A stretch of 64,000 nt of DNA, taken from Marisa cornuarietis. Taxonomy: Eukaryota; Mollusca; Gastropoda; Architaenioglossa; Ampullariidae. Each line of letters opens with the position of its first letter. Within the stretch, counting starts at the first letter, position 1. Below the pieces are notes generated by a model. It was not told where the DNA came from. It worked only from the letters and a program-made list of their open reading frames with translations, and did not search any database. Shown here in pieces: positions 49,387-59,300 of the stretch. The stretch is taken from positions 4,250,501-4,314,500 of the forward strand of contig SMMW01000634.1 in the NCBI GenBank assembly GCA_004794655.1, given 5' to 3'. A program made the translations under genes and the position numbers.

Positions 49387-52300
49387 TTATATTAGACTAG
49401 AGTTTGGGTGGCTTGTTGCTATTACTACTACTAGTGACAGTATACTGTTCCATAGTTCTTTAGGTGGGTTGAGGCAGTTTCTGAGGTTTAGTCCCAGCCT
49501 ATATTTATCTAGGAAATGTTTTAGTTCTTCTCTCTCTGGTTTATTTTCATTGCATTCCAACAGTACATGCGGGGTGCTAAGCCTGTCCCCACAGGCACAT
49601 GAAGGTGGGTCTTTATACATTTTATAATATTCTCCACTAAGCCTCATTCTGGTTATTTTAGTTTGGTCCGACCTGATTGACGTTAGGTACATCAAGGTGA
49701 GACTAGGCTGGTCGTCTATCAGTCTTCTAGTACCCATACCTTTATTTTTGTATTTTTCTTGCCACCTTATTTTTATTGCTGGTTTTATAGCTATTTTTCT
49801 CTCTGCTGGTGAAATAGAGATGTTTAGGGTGGTGACTTTAGGGTTATTTTCTTGTTTTACTGCCAGTTTAGCTAGTTTATCTGCCTCTTCATTTCCTTTT
49901 ATTCCTATGTGGGAAGGAACCCAAAGGAACTTAATGTCTACCTGTTTCTGGTTGATTTTCTTTATGATGGACAGTATCTTGTATACTATATCTATTCTTT
50001 TTGAGGATTTGTTTTTTAAAGCCTGAAGTGCTGACAGTGAATCTGAAATTACTACATATTGCTGTTGCGTTGTGTCATTCATTCCGAGATGAAGTGTATG
50101 GAGAGCTGTCAGTATGGCCGTCAACTCAGCTGTAAAAATTGAAGTGTGTTTTGGGAGTCTGCTGGAGATGGTGATGTTACCGGGTTGGTATACTCCTAAT
50201 CCGGTTGTGTTTGTCACTGGGTCATGAGATCCGTCAGTATAAATCTGCACGTGTTCTTTGTATGTGGTGTTTAGCTTGAGCTTTGTTTCTGCAGTGATTT
50301 GGGCTTGGTGTTGTTCTTTGTTGTATTTGGTGAGGTCAAGGTCTATCTGTGGGTGTGGAAGTGTCCAGGGTGGTGTTTGTATGTTGTCTGGTGGGTAAGG
50401 AGCTGTTATGTTAATTTCTGCTCCCTTTGTGTTTTCTAAGTGTTGTATGTGTTGTTGTAGTGTGGGCTGTGGAGTGGGGCGGCCTGTTCTGTGTCTGTGG
50501 GGTTGAACATGAATCTGTCGGACTGGATGGTCAGGTGGGAGACATTGAATTTTGTAGTAGTAGCTAGCTGTCCTTTCTTTTATTATTAATTCTATAGGTT
50601 TCTGACCTGTTTCCGCCAGTACTGCTAGGTTTGGTGTGTACGATGGTACTCCCAGAACTACTTTTAGTGCCCTGGCCTGTACTGACTGAAGTTTAGCTAG
50701 TTGGTTTACTCGAAGGTGGACTAGCAGTGGGGCTGCGTATAATAGTCTAGACATGACATGGGCCTGATAGAGGTTAAGGAGAGATTTAGGATTAGTTCCC
50801 CAGTTATTTCCACTAACTACTCTCATTAGGTTTATTCCTTTTTTGGCAGATTTTGTTATTTTGTCTACATATGGGGTCCAGCTTGTTTTTTCCGAGAAGA
50901 TCACTCCTAGAAATTGTATCTGTGGACTGTAGTCAAGGGTTGTTTGGTTTAGTGTTAATTTGGGGTATTCTGTCTTCTGGTTTGGTTTTTGGAATATTAT
51001 TGCCTGTGTTTTGGTGGCTGAAAGTTTGAAGCCATTATATTTGAGCCACTTTGCTATTTCATGCAGATCCTCCTGTATCTTATCTATTCCTATGATTTTA
51101 GGTCTGTTGGGGTCATTTGTTGGGCGTATTTCTACTTTTCCTAGGAGGGACGTGTCGTCCGCAAACTGTTTAACTTTGACATGTTTTACACTTTTGGGGA
51201 GGTCTGCTAGAGTAAGGGACTGAGGACGCTTCCCTGTGGGACTCCGTGTTCTAGTGGTACCTCGTTGGAAGTTTGATCCTCAATTCTTACAGCTATTTTT
51301 CTGTTTGTTAAGAAGGATTTGATTAGTTGCACTATTTTATTTGGGGTGCCTATGCGGAAGAGTTTCTGTAGTAGGCCCTCGTGCCAAAGCATATCGTAGG
51401 CTTTTTCTATGTCTAGAAAAACTCCGCACAGGTTCACTCTTTTTTCCGTGTGGGCATTGATAATTTCCTGCTGCAGTGCTGTTATGTGATCCATAGTGCT
51501 TCGTTTCTTCCTAAAACCACTTTGCTCTGGGGGCAGGATGTTGTTGGCCTCGCAAAAGTGGTTTAGTCTCTTCTTAATAATTGTCTCAAATGTCTTGCCT
51601 AGTTGCGAGGTTAGTGCTATTGGTCTGTAGCTAGATGGGGCTGACTTTGCTTTGCCTGGTTTGGGGATGGGGACCACTGTGGCCCTTTTCCACATTTTAG
51701 GGAAACAACTTTTTTCAAGAATATCATTGAAGAGCTCTAAGATAAGGCGTTTGGTTTTCTGATGGCAGTTTTTTAGCATTTGGTAAGTGATAAGATCTGG
51801 GCCTGGAGCTGATCCTAACTTTTTGGTTGATAGGGCTTGCTCTAGTTCTTCTATAGTTATTCTGTTTGCTAGTTTGAAAGGATCTTCTTGGTTTAGAGGG
51901 GGAAGGAAGTTATTTTCTGCCTGTTCTTTGAATAACTTAAAGTCTGGGTCTAAGTTAGAGTCTGAGCTGACTTCTTGAAATTGTTCAGCCAGTAGGTTTG
52001 CTTTTTCTAGGTTTGTCTCATATTTGGTACCTTCTTTTATCATGGTGGGCATGGTGGATCTTGGCCCTTGATTTAATCTTTTGATCTTTCTCCAGCTATC
52101 ATTTAGGTTAGCATTTAGGTCTAGAGATTCTGTGAACCTGTGCCATTCCTCTTTTTTGGCTTGGAGGATAGTGCTTTTTGCTGCAGCTTTGGCCTTTTTG
52201 TATTCTAATCTGTTTTCTATGGTCTTGTGGCTTTTCCATATCTTAAGTTTATGTTTCCTGTTCTTAATTGCTTGTTCACATTCCTTGGTCCACCAGGCTT

Positions 52301-53201
52301 GCCCAGCATACCTGTACTCCTTACCATTTCCATTTGGTGTTGCTGATTTGATTGCTTTAGTGATGCTATCTGTCAGTTTTTCAGTCTTGGTGTCTATGTC
52401 GTCGTCAGGGAGCCATATCTCATTCACTTCTGTTAGTGACTCGTACAGGGTCCAGTGAGTTCTTTTAGTGTTTATTCTAGAGATTAGGGGACTTGGTTGG
52501 CTTATTTTAGTATCTGGCATGGAGATTATAATTGGAAAGTGGTCACTCCCTAACGTGTCTTCTTCGTAAACTTCCCATTCTAAAACATTTGCTAGTTCTG
52601 GGGTACAGAGAGATAGATCTATGGTTGAAGTTGAGTCTGTGGAGCCCTGACAGAACACATGCGTGGGTTGGCCATTGTTTAGCAAACAGACCCTTGCGTC
52701 TTACATGGCTTCTTCTATCATTTTGCCTCCTTTGTCTGCTTTTGGGTTTTCCCTATCCCAGAGTGGGTTTTTAGCATTAAAGTCTCCCAGTATTAGGTTC
52801 CCTGACTGGAGTAATCTTGTTAAGTCTTCTACTGTTATTGAATTATATTTGGTTTGGTTGGATATGTACGCGTTTGTTATTTTTAGCTTTTTTCCTGAAG
52901 GAAACGTGATTTCTACACCTACTGCCTCAATTACAGGATTTAGGTTATGGTCTATTTCTGTAGCTGTTATTTTGCTTTTGATATAGATTGCTACTCCCCC
53001 TCCTTTATGCGGTTTAGGTCTTGATTTAAATATTGGTGGGTATTTATAATTTGGAATTTGGATTGGTTCTTTTGTGAAATTTGTTTCCTGCAGGGCGATT
53101 ACTTCTGGCCTATTATTTTTTATAAAGTTGAGTAACTCGCTTTTATTACTATTTAGTGCCCTGCAGTTCCACTGTATAAATCTTATTGTTTGCTTAGACA
53201 T
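49387..53201 (-). pseudogene. LINE ORF2: endonuclease, reverse transcriptase, RNase H (one stop, one frameshift)
   Basis: The N-terminal APE-like endonuclease shows IRFIQWNCRALNSNK, VIALQETN, GDFNAKNPLWD, IDLSLCTPELAN and GSDHFPI. The RT has ATVVPIPKPGK, SSYRPIALTSQLGKTFE, DIEKAYDMLWHEGL, HGVPQGSVLSPLL and a FADD active-site box. RNase H follows with IYTDGSHD, FTAELTAI, VISDSLSALQAL and LWVPSHIGIKGNEEADKLAK. A Cys/His motif ends the protein (CACGDRLSTPHVLLEC). The frame is broken by a TAA at 52703-52701, just after the endonuclease GDFN motif, and by a small deletion at about 51207-51218, between the PQGSVLSPLL and FADD boxes. Otherwise it is open for about 1,270 codons, so the copy is young but dead. 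Confidence 0.9.
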
Positions 53202-53263
53202 TTTCGTTTAAAATTGTGAGGAGACCTGATAGAGTTCTTATCATTTTATTCAGACTCGGTACA

Positions 53264-54718
53264 TCAAGTGTCCGTAGGTCTTTGGTGGTGTTTCACGTTT
53301 GTGACGTAGTCGTCGATTTGGGTCATCAGGGTCAATATTTCCTTTTTCAGCAGGGTCAGGTCCTCTGGTGGGGTTGTCTTGTCGCTCTTTGTTTTCTGGT
53401 GTTCTTCTTTATTCTTTGTTAAGTCTTCTGTTGTTGTCTCTATGCTGTCGCTCGCCGTGATTGTCTGTGGTGTCTTTGTCTGTGTAGTCTCCGTCTGTGG
53501 TGTCTCCGTCTGTAGTGTAGTCTGCTGCACTGGTGGAAGCTGTTCCCTCTTCTCACTGGCTAGCTCAGATCGAGCGTTTGTTTTTTCTTTGTGGGTCCAG
53601 TATTTTTCGCTGGAAGTTTTGAGCGCTTCGCTGTATGTAAGTTTACCTGTCGCGCATATTTGGCTGGCTTGTCTGTGGATTATTTTGGAGGGGCATCCAC
53701 CATACCTTGCACTGTGGCCAGATTCTCCACAGTTTATGCAGACGAACTCCTGGTGGTCTTTTACGCTGCAGTTTCTAGTGTCGTGTGGACCTCTGCAGCG
53801 CCCGCATACAGCTCTTAGTTTGCACTGGTCCGCAATGTGACCAAAGCCGTTGCAGTTAAAGCACTGTCTTTCTATTTGATTGAATTGCTCTACTCTATAT
53901 GTCAGTAATCCTATTTTGATGCTCGTGGGAGTTTCACTATCTATAAATTCCATTAAAATTGCTTCACTAGGTGTTATTTTTCCCTTGGCTTTTAAGTTGA
54001 ATCTTTTGACAGCCCTGATTTTGGGTCGTCCTGTTTGGTCCAACATCCTGTTGATGTCCTCCAGACTTTCTTCTAGAGAAATATTTTTAATGACACCAAG
54101 CCCCTTCTTCTGTCTTGGCTTTTTGTTTTGTTTGCCAGGGACGTAGCAGGTCACGCTGATGCCTAGGAAATTTTTAATCTCCGTTGCATTCCTTTGTTGG
54201 GCTGGGTCTTTGCAGCCTATAATCAATTTGTTGGATCGTATTGAGGGTCTTACTTCCTCTACGTCTCCAATCTTTTCATTGATTTCTCTGGACATTCGGG
54301 AGGGGCCTGCTGTCACGATGTTCTTGTTTCCTTTCTCATTGGGGATGATGATAACTGGAAAGGGTAGCTGGGGGATGGTATTGTCTTGTGCTCTTGTCCT
54401 CTGTCTTGGTAGTAATTTCTTTCTTCTATTTTTAGTAGTTACTGTCTGGAAGCCGTCGTCTGAGTCAGAGTCAGAGACCTCGTTTATGTTACTGTCACTT
54501 TCATATTCAGTCCGTTCATCTGGGTCGTTGGTTTTCATACTGTATTCGTTCTCTTTGATGGTGTCTGATGAGTCACAGCTACTTGATTCGCTAAGGTAAA
54601 GGTCGTCATTTATGTTTATCATATCCTGCTTTCTAGAGGCACTTCGGGTTACTCTTTTACCTGCTTCCTTCTTAGTGAAAGGATTTACCTTTCTGGTTTG
54701 TTTGGGGGAGTCCCCCAT
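53264..54718 (-). CDS. LINE ORF1, nucleic-acid-binding protein with CCHC knuckles, 484 aa
   Basis: ATG (MGDSPKQTRK) lies at 54718-54716 and the frame is intact. The N terminus is acidic and Ser-rich. Residues about 130-285 may form an RRM-like fold (VIIIPNEKGNK, IRAVKRFNLK, ILMEFIDSETPTSIKIG). Three Cys/His knuckles follow: CFNCNGFGHIADQC (286-299), CGRCRGPHDTRNC (305-317) and CINCGESGHSARYGGC (327-342). The tail is Thr/Gln/Lys-rich. In related LINEs such proteins coat the RNA and assist target-primed reverse transcription. Confidence 0.88.
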   Translation of the reverse strand: MGDSPKQTRKVNPFTKKEAGKRVTRSASRKQDMININDDLYLSESSSCDSSDTIKENEYSMKTNDPDERTEYESDSNINEVSDSDSDDGFQTVTTKNRRKKLLPRQRTRAQDNTIPQLPFPVIIIPNEKGNKNIVTAGPSRMSREINEKIGDVEEVRPSIRSNKLIIGCKDPAQQRNATEIKNFLGISVTCYVPGKQNKKPRQKKGLGVIKNISLEESLEDINRMLDQTGRPKIRAVKRFNLKAKGKITPSEAILMEFIDSETPTSIKIGLLTYRVEQFNQIERQCFNCNGFGHIADQCKLRAVCGRCRGPHDTRNCSVKDHQEFVCINCGESGHSARYGGCPSKIIHRQASQICATGKLTYSEALKTSSEKYWTHKEKTNARSELASEKREQLPPVQQTTLQTETPQTETTQTKTPQTITASDSIETTTEDLTKNKEEHQKTKSDKTTPPEDLTLLKKEILTLMTQIDDYVTNVKHHQRPTDT

Positions 54719-55205
54719 TTAGGCCGTTTTCTACCTCAGTTTGGTCGGGTTAGTAATGTGAGTGCAAATAAGTAAAAGCAAGTTCGATACATCAAAGGGG
54801 GTAAGGGGGATATTCAACTAGACTATGAAAGTATGTAACTTAACAACAGCTAAAGTGAAAGGAAATAAGGGAATAGGGGAGAAAAGGACGGGCGATTGTG
54901 GAAACAGTGAAGGATAAGAGGACAGAACAGGGAAATGAGCGCGCGGGAGAAAAAAAAAGGGGGGGGAGAAAACGGTTAAAAAATAGAATAAGAGAAGAAG
55001 AGGGAAAGGGGCCTTTCGGCAGCGTCTGACTAATACAATTTAGTTAAAGTTTACTTATTACTGTGATATTTGAGGATGACTAGTAAGATTACTCACGGTT
55101 TTGTCCACCACCCGACTGCGCCTGGAAGCCGTCGACTATGGCGGAACAATACCACGTGGCGATACTTCAAGCGTTGCTTTCACCCACGATGCTTACGCCT
55201 CGCTG

Positions 55206-55666
55206 GCAAGTGAAGTGTGTTCTTGTCTCTATTTATCTCTCTACATTCTCACAGATACATACATCGAGGGATGCCATTGGTCACTCACTCATCATCCAAT
55301 CAGCTACAATTACAGCCAGCAACGAAAGGAGGAAATCTGTCTCTGACCACTGGCCACGCCTACAGGTGGTCGCAGTCAGGTGGCTAAGCCTCCCTCCCCC
55401 TGTCTAATTACGTAGTTTGGCGGCAAACAGGTGTGCGCCTTCGAGGTATCTTTCTCCCTCTCCCCAGACTTTGTTGACGTTTAGCCAGCCATCGGTCACG
55501 CATGGCGGCCGAAATCACTTAGAGCTGTCTGCTCCACGCGCCATTTAGGCGTCCATACCAAATATACGCCCCCTACTTCCTCGCCAAAGGGCCTAGGGCT
55601 TGTCAACAAGGCGCTCTGGACACTAAGTGGGCCGATTGTTACCTACCCCATTGAGTTATCTCATGA
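55206..55666. mobile_element. Right part of the foldback element
   Basis: This is the inverted partner of 48001-48443. Sampled across the first 250 bases of the arm, only about three substitutions were found. It starts with the second copy of the LINE target duplication (GCAAGTGAAGTG), which shows that the LINE landed inside the element. Confidence 0.8.
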
Positions 55667-55857
55667 TAATCACCTTGATACTGGATTCTAGGTCCTTCAG
55701 CGCCTTCCTGAGACCCCTAATGTCGACATTCAGTGTGTTGAGGTGGTCAAGCAGTATTGCTCGCCCAATGGCTTCCGCGATGTCACACCTCGTCTCCTCG
55801 TGTCTCTGAATATTGCGAGCAACCTCGACTGCCAAGCCATCTTGCTCAACACGCGCA
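55656..55857 (-). CDS. Lone coiled-coil exon (partial gene)
   Basis: A strong acceptor (TTTTTTAAATTGCTTCTGCTCGCAG) opens at 55857, phase 2. The frame reads an amphipathic helical stretch including GLAVEVARNIQRHEETRCD, IAEAIGRAILLDHLNTLNVD and RGLRKALKDLESSIK. It reaches TAA at 55658-55656, or a weak GTGATT donor at 55673. The stop falls in the TCATGAGAT edge of the foldback element, so that element may have cut the gene. No upstream exon with matching phase was found, and the gene is unknown. Confidence 0.4.
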
Positions 55858-56384
55858 CTGCGAGCAGAAGCAATTTAAAAAAGAAATGTTTATTAGCCTC
55901 GTTTCATGCTGTGCTCATGAGAAGCTTACAAACATCGGCATGCAGAGGAAGAGTCAAACCCTCGATAACAGAAATGTACATGGAATTGCTTACATTATTA
56001 TGAACAAAACCAACTGGAAAGCTGATATAATATGTTAAGCGCAGCCATGGACATCTCTGGCATCACGGTTCTAACTGCTCTCTGAGCGACAATGTTCAAA
56101 AGTTTGCGTCAAGAAAGGAAGGACTTTGGAAAATACTAGCTTGTACAGAGCTTAACCTACTGATTAGAAAAATTTTTTCTTTCTCATAGACCTTTTAACA
56201 AAGGATCTTAATCACAACAGGCATTTTCCCTCTCTCTTCTGATTAATTTATTAATGGGTTTGAAAGAGCTTGAAATTATAACCAGTGTCGTCACCTGTAG
56301 ACACACCCAAAAACTTCCTTACAGCATGACTTCGACATCTTTGTGCAGATCGATGTGCACGTAAGACAGGGAGGCTCGTACAGG
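55858..56384 (-). other. Spacer or 3' UTR region
   Basis: AATAAA on the minus strand (56247-56242) lies about 140 bp after the stop of the candidate last exon of the multipass gene and could be its polyadenylation signal. A second frame with a membrane-like segment (WLLAVLLACGGTCFMLACTS) crosses 56450-56360. Confidence 0.35.
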
Positions 56385-59300
56385 CTAACATAAAGCAGGT
56401 TCCTCCACATGCAAGCAGCACAGCAAGCAGCCAGGGACGACAACCAGACGGTAGGTGGCGTACTGATTCTGTAGCTTTATTCCTGGAACGCTTGAGGTCG
56501 GTTTTCTTGCCACCGTGAGGGATAACCACAACACAGGAATCGCGGTCCTCATGGGAAGTGATTGCATCCTAAGAGCTGCGTCCACTGGCAAGACCTGCTT
56601 ACGTGAACTATGACCTTTTATTTCATGCTGGGCTATAAGTGTAAAAGATTTATTCGAGCATCTATCATTTTGATCACCACTAGGAGTTGAGTCGACCATT
56701 GCTAGCAGTTGATTTGACCATTTTGCTAAAATCACGACAGGAAACATGTTAAACTCTCAAGATTTCTGTTGACACGAAGTTCTCTTTTCTTATCGCTTGC
56801 AGCCATAATTTTTTTATTTTATGCTTTGCCCATAGGAAAAAAACTTTCTTTTGCGAGTCTTTGCTTTTAGTTTTTAGTTGCGGAAAGTATTACACAACAG
56901 TAATTTTTTCCACCCATCCTTTTACGTTTGTATGTCTCGGTGAAGACAACTCTGAGTGACTAAATATAGTCTTCCCCGAGCTTTCGCTTTGACCATTGGC
57001 ACCGAATATATGACAAAATAGGATCGAAACGACTACGACCCTCCCACCCGGGTTACATACATTCCTGACGTAGCAGAGCGTCTGGACTGCACTTAAACTT
57101 CTGCAACAGCCTGGTGTGCCAAGAAGCCAAGATCAAGAACATCAAGCACGAGCACGCGCTGCAGGTGAAGGCCACCAGCAGAAGTTTGCCGCCCAACTCG
57201 AGAGAAACCGTCACACTGAGCAGCGTGACATAACCAACCAAAGATTCCACCTGCAACATGGGTCGAGAGCTACAGCATTTGGTGGGCATAATGACAACAG
57301 AACAGTGAATGTTTTTAACAGGTAAACGACGACGACGATGACGATGACGATGATGATGATGACGATGACGATGATGATGATGATGATGATGTCTGAAGTT
57401 ACACACGCCACGTTTTTTACGTACGATTTGCGCCCAGAGCAAAGTGACGACTGCACCGAAAACGTTGAGCACCAACAGAGGCAGAACAATGGGGAACATA
57501 AAACGACGACGCCGATAGTCTGGTACCTTTTGTCTGTGCCAAAAACCAACCAGAATTCCAATGCAACCCGTTAGTAATACCGGGTAGGCCAGATATACCT
57601 GGAAAATAATAAATGCTAGACTTAAAATATGTTGTGGATTCGAATTTCTTGATGGCAGTCCTGTTTATCACATAAGTCTGCAATACTCATGTAGGCAGAA
57701 TTAATTTCTTTACAAAAAAAAAAAGGAAAGCAAAGAAGGGTAATTTAGCAGCAGGCGTGACTAACCAGGCTGTAATTGGTGATGGAGAAGAATACAGTCC
57801 TCTCTTTCTGGCTGTGTTCCAGATGCAGCGTCAACGAGTCTACCAGGACCTTAAAGTCACTGAAGACGACGGCCATCTCCTTGGCTCTGATAATCAGCTT
57901 GAACAGCCCAATGAGAGCCTCAACTGTCATGAAAATGGCTTTGAACACCCAACTCGTTAGAGGAAACGCAAGTCCCGCAGCGCTGATACCTCGGAGAATG
58001 CAGAGGGTCTGCAAACAGATTGGGTCGTTCTCAAATTGCTGGCTCTGGTTGGCTGTCAAGCCTGAACTTTGGAGGCTATCAACAAAACGTTGTTTTTCTG
58101 TTAGTATCACATTTTTTAGCAGAACGTCTTGTTTTTTCTTATCACTCTTCACACTGGGAGCCATAGGACTGTGGAGTAAAGGATTGAATTCTAAGTTATC
58201 TTGAAAGAACTCCAGGGTAGAACAAAATTTGTCGCATAATGTTGGTCGGTGGTTTCTGCTTTCTTCTCTCTGGCTCGAGATTATGTAAGGTTTGTCTTGG
58301 CAGACATATGACTGGCAGTAATTGGCAATGTCTTCCACGCTGATTCCGTTCAATGCCTGACGGGAAGCTCCCAGCTGGGAAGACAAGACACGTATGTGGT
58401 CGCCAGAGCAGATGGAAAATTGAAGGAGAGCGTCGGTGGCAGCTTTGTTAACCTCAAGCTGCGTGGACAGATTCTTCAGGCTATTTACGACGGAGTGGAA
58501 GCCCGAAGAAGTTTTTATGGTCACTGTAATCCAAGGCAAAGTAAAAGAGATCAAGACGAGGCCTAAACCACAGAAGGAGACCAGTGTGACAATACCTTGC
58601 ACAAACTGGAAGAAAATTGCTACGGAATGGTATTCCTTTTCTTTGCAGGTGGCTGAACGTTGCTTGGACTTCAGGCTCTGTCTTTCTTTTTGAGCTCGTC
58701 TTGTACACAGCGTTGAGTCTGGGGAGTGACTGACCAAGAAAACAAAGAAAGGGAGAAATATGGTTGTAGCCGATGAGATGAGTTTGACCAGGCCTGTACC
58801 GAGGAAGAATAATACTCTGTCTACGGTAGACGAGGAACTGAGTAAAGAGGTCTGCTGATTGTAGCCTTCAGTTACAGTGATGTCACCTGGGTCTGTGTCA
58901 GGCATAAAGTTGCCCGACCCTGCGACAAGTTTACGTGACCACGTGGTACTTAGGCAACAAAGGTACATCAGAGCAGCGGACAATGTTGAAGCCTTGCTAA
59001 CTCGTCTGCCCATGCGGTCGGTGATGAGGTCTGCCAGGATCCAGAATGAAACGCATGCACACAAAGTCATTGCCGACAAAGAAGGCAAAACACACGATGC
59101 TACTGGCTGTAGAATCGACATGACACATTCGTTGTCAAAGGTCGTCCCTATTTGTAACTGGCTGTTGTTTGATTCAGGCCAGCACTTGGTGATCGAGGTC
59201 GTAACACAGGTTGAGATCGCCGTGGAGGTAAGCCTAAGCAGATGTACATTTCCTGTTGCTATCGTTGTTAGCATGCAGAGTAGCCTAGACAATGTCTTGC

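Larger units (their letters stand above)
48922..55205 (-). mobile_element. Near-full-length non-LTR retrotransposon (APE/RT/RNase H LINE, I-superfamily-like)
   Basis: The element is about 6.28 kb. On its coding strand it has a 5' UTR (55205-54719), ORF1, a 62 bp gap, ORF2, a 3' UTR with an internal A-rich tract (49341-49312), and a (CAA)5 tail that ends at 48922. The target-site duplication GCAAGTGAAGTG(T) lies at 48910-48922 and 55206-55218, which fixes both ends. APE-type endonuclease, RT and a downstream RNase H with a CCHC ORF1 point to the I/Nimb group; the exact clade is not proven. One nonsense and one frameshift mutation disable ORF2. Confidence 0.9.

Noticed and set aside
49697..54599. 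Plus-strand open frames of 60-153 codons across the LINE
   Set aside because: They are antisense shadows of ORF1 and ORF2.
56251..56558. HEDRDSCVVVIPHGG frame as a caspase-like fragment
   Set aside because: Only a few residues look caspase-like and no QACxG motif follows; the frame is better treated as an alternative 3' exon.
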